From contig NW_022985558.1 of assembly GCF_010093815.1 (NCBI RefSeq), positions 783,459-847,458 on the forward strand: DNA of 64,000 nt, read 5' to 3'. The stretch comes from Pseudovirgaria hyperparasitica (lineage: Eukaryota; Ascomycota; Dothideomycetes; Acrospermales; Acrospermaceae). The notes under the pieces are model-generated. The model was given only the letters and a program-made list of their open reading frames with translations, was not told the DNA's origin and searched no databases. Each line of letters begins with the position of its first letter. Position 1 is the stretch's first letter. Positions 55,097 to 64,000 of this stretch are shown in pieces. Position numbers and translations under genes: made by a program.

Positions 55097-58000
55097 TCAT
55101 TGCCCATATGCCACTATTCTATCGTTAGTAGATGTCTCAAAAAGAACATAACATGGATACCTACAGGCAGGGATCACAATCGGACCAAACTTGAGTGACG
55201 TATTGTACTGCCCATCCCCTTGGACCATAAAATCGACCGCGATGCTCAGTCTCCCAGCTGAGCCTCCATTAGCTTGCTGTCCTGTGAAGTTTCCATGTAC
55301 AACATCCGGATCATAAGCGACGCATGCCACGTAATTGCGCCGGCCCATAAGGCGTTTCATTTCTCGTGGTTGGCCATTCACATCCTGAGTGAATATCTCC
55401 ATCATGTCCTCTTTTGTATCAGATACGACATTTGTGCTACGATGGCCGTTGGCAGGGACGTAGAGCTGTTTGTTATTGTGTAGGAGGCGAAGTACGTATG
55501 AAGAAGGTGGAGTGTTGACGATCGAGGACGATATGATCTGATACATGGACTTGTGATCCTGTGGCTTGGACGGGTCGTGAAGAAGGCCAGCACCGCAGCA
55601 GTTGACATCTGTGTACGTCGTCAGCTCTATTGAGGTTGAGATCAAAGATAAAATATTACCCCCGGAAAGGAAAGTCATGCGGAGAGACTTGTTGTGTGCG
55701 ATGCCTTGTAATGTGCGGATGAGATAGGTTCGCTCGAGATCCTACATGTCATGGTCAAAATAAGCCGAATTCCTGACCTTCCTCGAACTGACCTTTGAAT
55801 CATGTGTCCACTGATCTCGGAGCTCGTCAAGCATGTCAATATCGCCGAATGGACTGAGGATTCCGCTCATTAGGCCGGACTTTCCAACCGCTTTCTTTAC
55901 TGAGCTGAACCCATCTCCGACCATACTCTTCGCTCCTACCACCCCAGCCATCGAACTGGTAACTTTACCTAGCATGTTGAAAGTACCAGTCACGGCCTTC
56001 TTGCCAGTTGCCATAGTGCTAGCTAAGTGCTCTACGGATTCGAGTCTAGGGTAAACAATCGGGACCGGAATCATCCATATACAATGCTGTACGCTATGTG
56101 GAAGCATCGCAATCTTTGGAAAGAGCCCCTGATACGTTGGACCAGCCATGACCTGATGTGGATTTCGCTCCGAACGGCAGTCTGGGCCGACTACGACAAC
56201 AGCAGGTCCCAGGTATTTTACAAAGTGCCAACCAGTTCCTGTAATGGTGAAGAGATCTTGATCACCACTAACATTACGGAGAATTTCGAGTGTAGTATGA
56301 TGCTGGAACAGCAAGTACATTTCGATGCCTATCCTCCCAATGTTCTTAAACATGTTAGAGAATTGCATATACTCAGGGTACGAGCCAAAACCATCAAAAC
56401 TAGGTAAGAGTCAGTACTTACTCCTACAGATAACCTGCCAGTGTACACTTACATATCATGGTCATCTAGGGTCAGAATGTGAGGTATCTGAGCGAAAGCT
56501 TCTCGTAGCTGTGGTTGATCAAAGTGGCTAGTATAATAGTGAAAGTAGGCGTGTGTGACGTCTTCTTCATGCTTTGCTGTCCAAGGGGCATTTTTGCGTA
56601 TCTCTTTGCCACTCGTCGCCGTCCATTGCTTGAGAAGAGGAATTTCCTTCCATATTCGATCAGCATAAATTTGGTCTCCGAGGCCTAATTGAACGTGGAA
56701 ACCTCCACATTCAGCATGTTTCTGCAGAATATCTTTCCACATGAATCCTACGCCACCAAGCTTAGCGCGCTCATTCTGATTCACATTCAAGGCAAAGTCG
56801 TTGCCTGAGTGCGCAACGAATCGCCAGCTAGTCTCATAACGCCCCGCGACCAAGAATTCATATCGCGTACAGCCGAGATGAGATGTAATGGCATACGTCC
56901 ATTTCGCCGCATGATCATCCTCCATTTTCAAATCGATGTCATATCTGTAGAACATCCATCGTTGGTGAGTGTATATAGGATTGGCTTTCAATTGACGAGG
57001 GTTGGGGGAAAGATCAATACTCTGGTGAATATGAATGGTAGGCGGTTGGGGAGCATCAGTGACGAGTAGAATTGAGCCAAGCCAGAGTCCACGCTCAATA
57101 TCCATATTGGTGTAGCGCAGGTATGGCCCAAAGTACACACCATTCGTAGGTGCAACCTTAAACATGTCAATACCTGCTGTGGGGGGTGGACCTGTAAACC
57201 CTGTAGTCGTAGGGGTGGCCAGGCCAGCCATGCTCATCATATTTTCTTGGTACGTCGCATGTTGAGTAGTAATACCTGGAGAAAGCAGAGGCTTGCTAAA
57301 TGAGCTAGTACTAGGAGACGTCAGGGGATTCACAAAGGTACCAACTGGTGACATGGGCTCGTTGAGGTTGAGCGGAGTTGGCCCTTTTGGAAATTCCCAT
57401 TGTGTCGACTGTGTTGGAAGGTGTATATAATAGTACTGCCCAGAGTTCTGATCCAGATGCGCGATCCACCCTTCTGGTAGAGGAGGAGGAGATGCAGGCC
57501 CAGGACCAGGGGCTGGAGAAGAATTTACCTGGGCATACTGTACTGGTGTAGAACCAGGTTGTAAATTGGAAGGACCAGCCTGTTGCCGGGGATCATTGGC
57601 GAATGCAGGATGTGATTGCATGCTTGGATCCGCTGGAGCAGTGCTCGGAGTTGGTTGAGTCACCACTGGGCGCGGTTTCTCGTTAGGATAACCTTGGGCT
57701 GTACTGGTCCCACCTCCAATGCTCGAGTATGCGGGTGGTGGTTCCTCGTGAATATTGAGCCGGTTCATTTCCTGTTCGATAGGGTGTTCTGGGTGTATTA
57801 CAGGTGCTTGAATGCCACCTTGCCCACTGCTATGCTGCTGTAACGGTATTGGTGCCTGACTTGGCGGGGACGATCCTGTTGCAGCGGGCGAAGATCCTCT
57901 GACTTCTGTAGGCCCTTGGTATACCATCGGTGGTCCATGAGGCTGACTCCCTGGCTGCTCAGTCGGTGTCCACGGCCGTCTTGGAGGCTGCTGCTGTTGT

Positions 58001-58956
58001 TGAATTTGAGGCGGCGGCGTGGGTTGCTGGACGGGTTGTCCCCCACCGACATTCGTCCTAATTGGGGGCGGACTTCCGTATTGATTCTGTCTTTGGGAAG
58101 CAGCTGCGCTTTGTGCTTGTATGTTACTGAGAGTTGATGTTCCGGCAATGCCTGCAGCTGCATAGCGTGCTTCGATATCACCATCTGGAGGCCCGACTAT
58201 TGGGGTTTCTGGAGGTGGAGGAGAACCACGTTGTGCTTTCGTGGTGGCGTTCGAGGCTGTCGAACTCAGGCGGTTGACGCCTCCGGGATTTGGTATTTTG
58301 AGACCCGAGCCTTTAGAGCCACCTCCATTGGGTGGAGGCCAGTATTGCTGGTGGTATTCTGGGTACGGATTTGCGTTTGCAGCATCCCCCGGTACCCCTG
58401 GAGGACGGGGTGCCTTCTGGAACAGATCTTCCTTGTCAGGCGTCTCTGGTCCTGGAGATTGTGGCAAAGGTTTCGGAGCGGTCCCTCTCCTCTCGCCGAG
58501 GGACTGCTTTGGCGCAGCCTGCTGCTGCGCATAGCCTGATAATGTTGGTCGGTTCGGATCGTTCGCATCGAATTTGACTCTGGTTGAAGGGGAACCAGAA
58601 GTTTGGCTGGTATTCGATCGACGTCTTCCACTTTCCACTGCTGTCGGATTCTTCGAGCTTCGTTCTCTTTCTGAAGACATTGGGCTGTATACTGGCCGCG
58701 CGGCCGGGCGATCGTCAGGATATGGTAGAGGAGCAGTGGGGGCTTTGGTAGGAGGTGGGAAAGCTTGTTGCGCCGCCCGACCATAAGCTGCTGAGGCACT
58801 GTCTGCGGATCCGGTACGCTGGGCGGGCGAGACTGGTGAGTTGTCCTTCTTTTGAATCCTTAGAGGGCCCACGGTAGGAGTCTCTGGGTCATTTGAGGCT
58901 GGAGGGCGCATAAAAAGCTCCTCGTCGGCTCGTCCTTGGCGCCGTTGGCCATCCAT
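55097..58956 (-). CDS. WW-domain PhoD-like metallophosphatase
   Basis: Five exons (58956-56453, 56399-55793, 55741-55660, 55608-55165, 55113-55097) give 1217 residues. The N-terminal ~490 residues are disordered, Pro/Gln/Ser-rich, with PPPAYSS-type motifs. A WW domain lies near 491-520 (LPEGWIAHLDQNSGQYYYIH...STQWEFP), with both Trp present. A PhoD/alkaline-phosphatase-D-like region follows from about 600 (GVYFGPYLRYTN...). Metal-ligand signatures are GLGDQIYADRIW, HYYTSHFDQ, and LDDHDIFDGFGSYPEY across the first splice junction. PhoD enzymes hydrolyse phosphomonoesters or diesters with Ca2+/Fe3+; bacterial and plant forms are secreted, but this one has no signal peptide and is probably cytosolic. 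The last intron (51 nt, 55114-55164) has no stop and is in phase; both forms end in AYGQ. Confidence 0.85.
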
Positions 58957-60450
58957 AACTTCAAGAAGCAAGCACACGTCTGGTATTCTTTATGCGCTTC
59001 CGAATCTGCTGTGGCGTTGCTCCGTGTACGTTGTTGTCGTCCGTTGCGGGGTCGTGGGATATAAATGCGGGGTCCTTGTGAGCGACTCGTATGATGCGCA
59101 GGTAGGAAGAAGAGTCAGGAGCTTTGAAGGAGAGAGGAGTTTGAAGTATGAGGCAGTGAAGAGCCCGAACACTAGGCAGATGATTCTGTGACGTTGTCGT
59201 ATCACAGGCCCCAACCTGGGCTTGCAGCAATGAGGATGGACTGGGCAGCAAGGAGGGTGATGATGATATGATTGGCCGACGAGCCGCGCGCGTTCCAAAT
59301 CGTCACGCCAAGCGTACTCCACCGCCCTTGCTTGCATCCCATCATCCATGACAAGCTTGACGAGGTCTCCATTTGGGTCCGCAACTTATCTAAACGAAAC
59401 GGGCGGTTTTAATATCATTATAGATATCACGAAATCGTTGTATACTAGATCTGGTCTTAATAGGATTGAGTAAAATTGATAGGATATCCGACATGTAGGA
59501 TGACTTCATATATTCACCTCGTGCGTTATGTGGAAGAATGGTTTGGTTACCAGCATAGTAGTATTTGTGAGCTATCTCATCCTTTGATTATCAGTGCAGA
59601 TGTCACCTCCAATCTGCTTTCATCCTTGCAAATGTTGCTATCCGTGAAATCCTTGCTGTCGCTCCTCTCGGGCAGATAGAAAGTATAAATCTATCTACCT
59701 CGACCATGTGCAATGCCCAAGGAGCTTCTCAGATAGCCCGGCCAACACGCATTTTACTTTTGAAACGCCTGAAGTGCTTACGATCACGACTTTTGAGCCG
59801 TCACTGCGATGAGACATTCGCGAAACCAAAAACATTCATGTGTCTTGGCCATACACGCAAAGATAAAAAACCAGGATGAAGTCGCTTTTATAGTAGGAGG
59901 ATCGACAATATCGAAGAACCGTAGAGCCGATGGAGAGCAGAAAAGCAAGATAACCTCAGCGGACCGAATTAGAGCATAAAGCCGCGAAGCCCGAAAGTGA
60001 GATCTATCAGTGGAACCCCTCCGTTACTGAAGTAGGGAACTCGGTAAACGTGAACAGTCGTAACGCATATCGTATCGGGGTTGTCTAGGCAGGCAAGCAA
60101 ACTTCCTCTTTTGCTCGCTCGCTAAGACAATATCGTATCCATCGGCGTGATGGAGCATGCGACCGTTCGCGTATGCGTTCAAGCTCCAGTATGCAAGTGA
60201 GCCCCAGCAGTGTAAGGCAAAGAATCTCGACGCTGTCTATATGCTGTTGGGTATGATCGCGAAGTTCCGGGCTTGCTGGTGAGTCCAGAGGTATCGAAAG
60301 GAGATAAATCAAAGGCAAACTCTAAACGTTGGAAAAGAAACAGGGAAAGTACTCGATAGTCGAGTGTGCTCGTCGGGTGATGTCGATAAGCAATAGAGCA
60401 TATCAAGAGCCGCGGGGCCGTGACGAGTTGAGGCCGGCGATGCGAGTAGA
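58957..60450. other. Intergenic region between two minus-strand genes
   Basis: About 1.5 kb: promoter and leader of the WW-PhoD gene on the left and the 3' side of DED1 on the right. Short ORFs near 59202-59384 and 60085-60318 have no recognisable features. No gene supported. Confidence 0.55.
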
Positions 60451-62904
<2,454 letters not shown>

Positions 62905-64000
62905 CGTGACAAGTCTAGGAAGTCGCGGAACGATTTCAGGAGGTAGCCTTGTGTAGGTTCGCGGTGAGCTGAATATAGTATTAAGTCGTGATGTTAAGCG
63001 TAACAACAGTGGCCCTACAGATCCGATGAAGGAATGTGTAGAGTACGGCCGTGTAAACGTTAAGATCAAGAAGTGGCAGAGAGTGAAACCTTGTGCCGGA
63101 AGTTGAAAACTAAAAGCTCTGTAATGACCTCTTCTTCAGGGAAAGACCGAAGAAACGAAAGAAGTCAAAAGAGAGAGCCTTAAAGAAACTGTGGCAAGGG
63201 AAACAAATTTAGTATCCGGGGGAGAATATTGGAGAGGTGGGTTGTGTGTAGAGAGAAGGAGTTGGTGGTCGAGAATTTGAGAAAGCAGATTTTGCGGCGA
63301 GGAGGCGACGCAGACCCGCAACGCTAGCGCGAAGTAGCCAGACCGCCATTACATCCTTGCAAGATCTACACCTGCGTCACAGTAAGCGCTGCGACCCTAC
63401 GAGTCTACTATCTATGACTATCTAGATCGCAGTGTCGCAGGATTTAATGACCACACTGCTCTTAATAGATAGCAAGAGATGCGTCCACCGAGATCTAGTT
63501 GCCTCATAGCACGGGGAATGTGCTTTCGCCGTTATCAAGATCACGCTCTACGATTTCCGAGGCTGAAGAACCTGCGAGGTGCTTGATTCCAACGCAGACC
63601 GGCGAAGGCTTCCAGTATTTTATTATGCACTCTGTATCTCGTGATATTTTTGAACCAATGACCAGACCTTCTTGAAGATACAGTCAGGACGGCATAGAAA
63701 TCAACCTAAGCTTACGATCAACCTGTTTCGTTTAGACGAGATTGGTGATTTTCACACGTCTCTGGTCAATTTCTTGTAGTTTGAGACCGCAGTATACACG
63801 GACCGAACGTAATAATGGTAATATCTAAGCAATGTGTAGAGTATGCGTGACAAAATGAATGCTTAGGGTGCTTATCATGCCTGAGGCTGCAAAGTCCTGA
63901 TTCGCTAAGTGGTTGAAGCTTACGTTCCAGCCGCGTCGCAATGACCTGAGTTAACGGGCGCCGATGAATTCACCTGCACCTCGTCTACCTCTACTCTACC
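62905..64000. other. DED1 promoter and unassigned right edge
   Basis: The first ~400 nt upstream of the DED1 ATG should be promoter and leader. From about 63.3 kb to the window end I see no gene, only short ORFs. Confidence 0.55.

Overview
The window is nuclear DNA from a filamentous ascomycete (Pezizomycotina). The evidence is gene architecture: about 25 protein genes, most split by 45-60 nt introns with GT(A/G)NGT donors, CTAA(C/T)-type branch sites and short acceptors; genes on both strands without operons; and typical fungal proteins (C-8 sterol isomerase, ILM1, DUF1770, AP-3 delta, a WW-PhoD phosphatase, an endopolygalacturonase). The endopolygalacturonase suggests a plant-associated or saprotrophic species. 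I cannot name the genus; Dothideomycetes or Leotiomycetes would fit. I saw no transposon, rRNA, convincing tRNA, CRISPR array, RIP-like AT-rich block or secondary-metabolite cluster, so this is an ordinary gene-rich chromosome segment.

Layout. 0-9 kb: an ELO fatty-acid elongase with an NG-repeat tail (-), a proline-rich AIM3-like protein (+), a membrane-anchored kinase-like protein (-) and a single-pass membrane protein with a PPxY tail (+). 9-12 kb: the longest gene-free stretch, ending in a pyrimidine-rich leader. 12-21 kb: a PHD-finger protein (+), APC10/DOC1 (-), a homoserine-acetyltransferase-family alpha/beta hydrolase (+) and nuclear poly(A) polymerase (+). 22-30 kb: an Hsp70-superfamily protein with a proline-rich N-terminus (+), a PAP2 lipid phosphatase (-) and a small conserved-looking protein (-). 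31-36 kb: endopolygalacturonase (+), DUF1770 (-), calcineurin B (+) and ERG2 (+). 37-48 kb: a four-TM membrane protein (-), ILM1 (+) and a 1438-residue P/Q-rich coiled-coil protein (+). 48-63 kb: a small mitochondrial membrane protein (-), YSY6/RAMP4 (+), AP-3 delta (-), EMC2 (+), WW-PhoD phosphatase (-) and DED1 helicase (-).

The genes are mostly housekeeping and do not form one pathway. Loose themes are membrane lipid and sterol metabolism (elongase, PAP2 phosphatase, ERG2) and endomembrane biogenesis (YSY6, AP-3 delta and EMC2 within 6 kb). Exon structures were rebuilt by eye from splice signals, frame continuity and family expectation; reading phase was checked arithmetically for every multi-exon model. 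The most interesting points are in gene structure and regulation: a start codon split by an intron (AP-3 delta), a first coding exon of only ATG (YSY6), a 22-nt inverted repeat inside an oversized polygalacturonase intron with two in-frame acceptors, stop-free introns in phase with the frame, a 318-nt intron at a conserved helicase motif of DED1, an SREBP-type element before ERG2, and a long acidic/poly-Arg insertion in the APC10 DOC domain. I found no clear evidence of a wholly new biological system.
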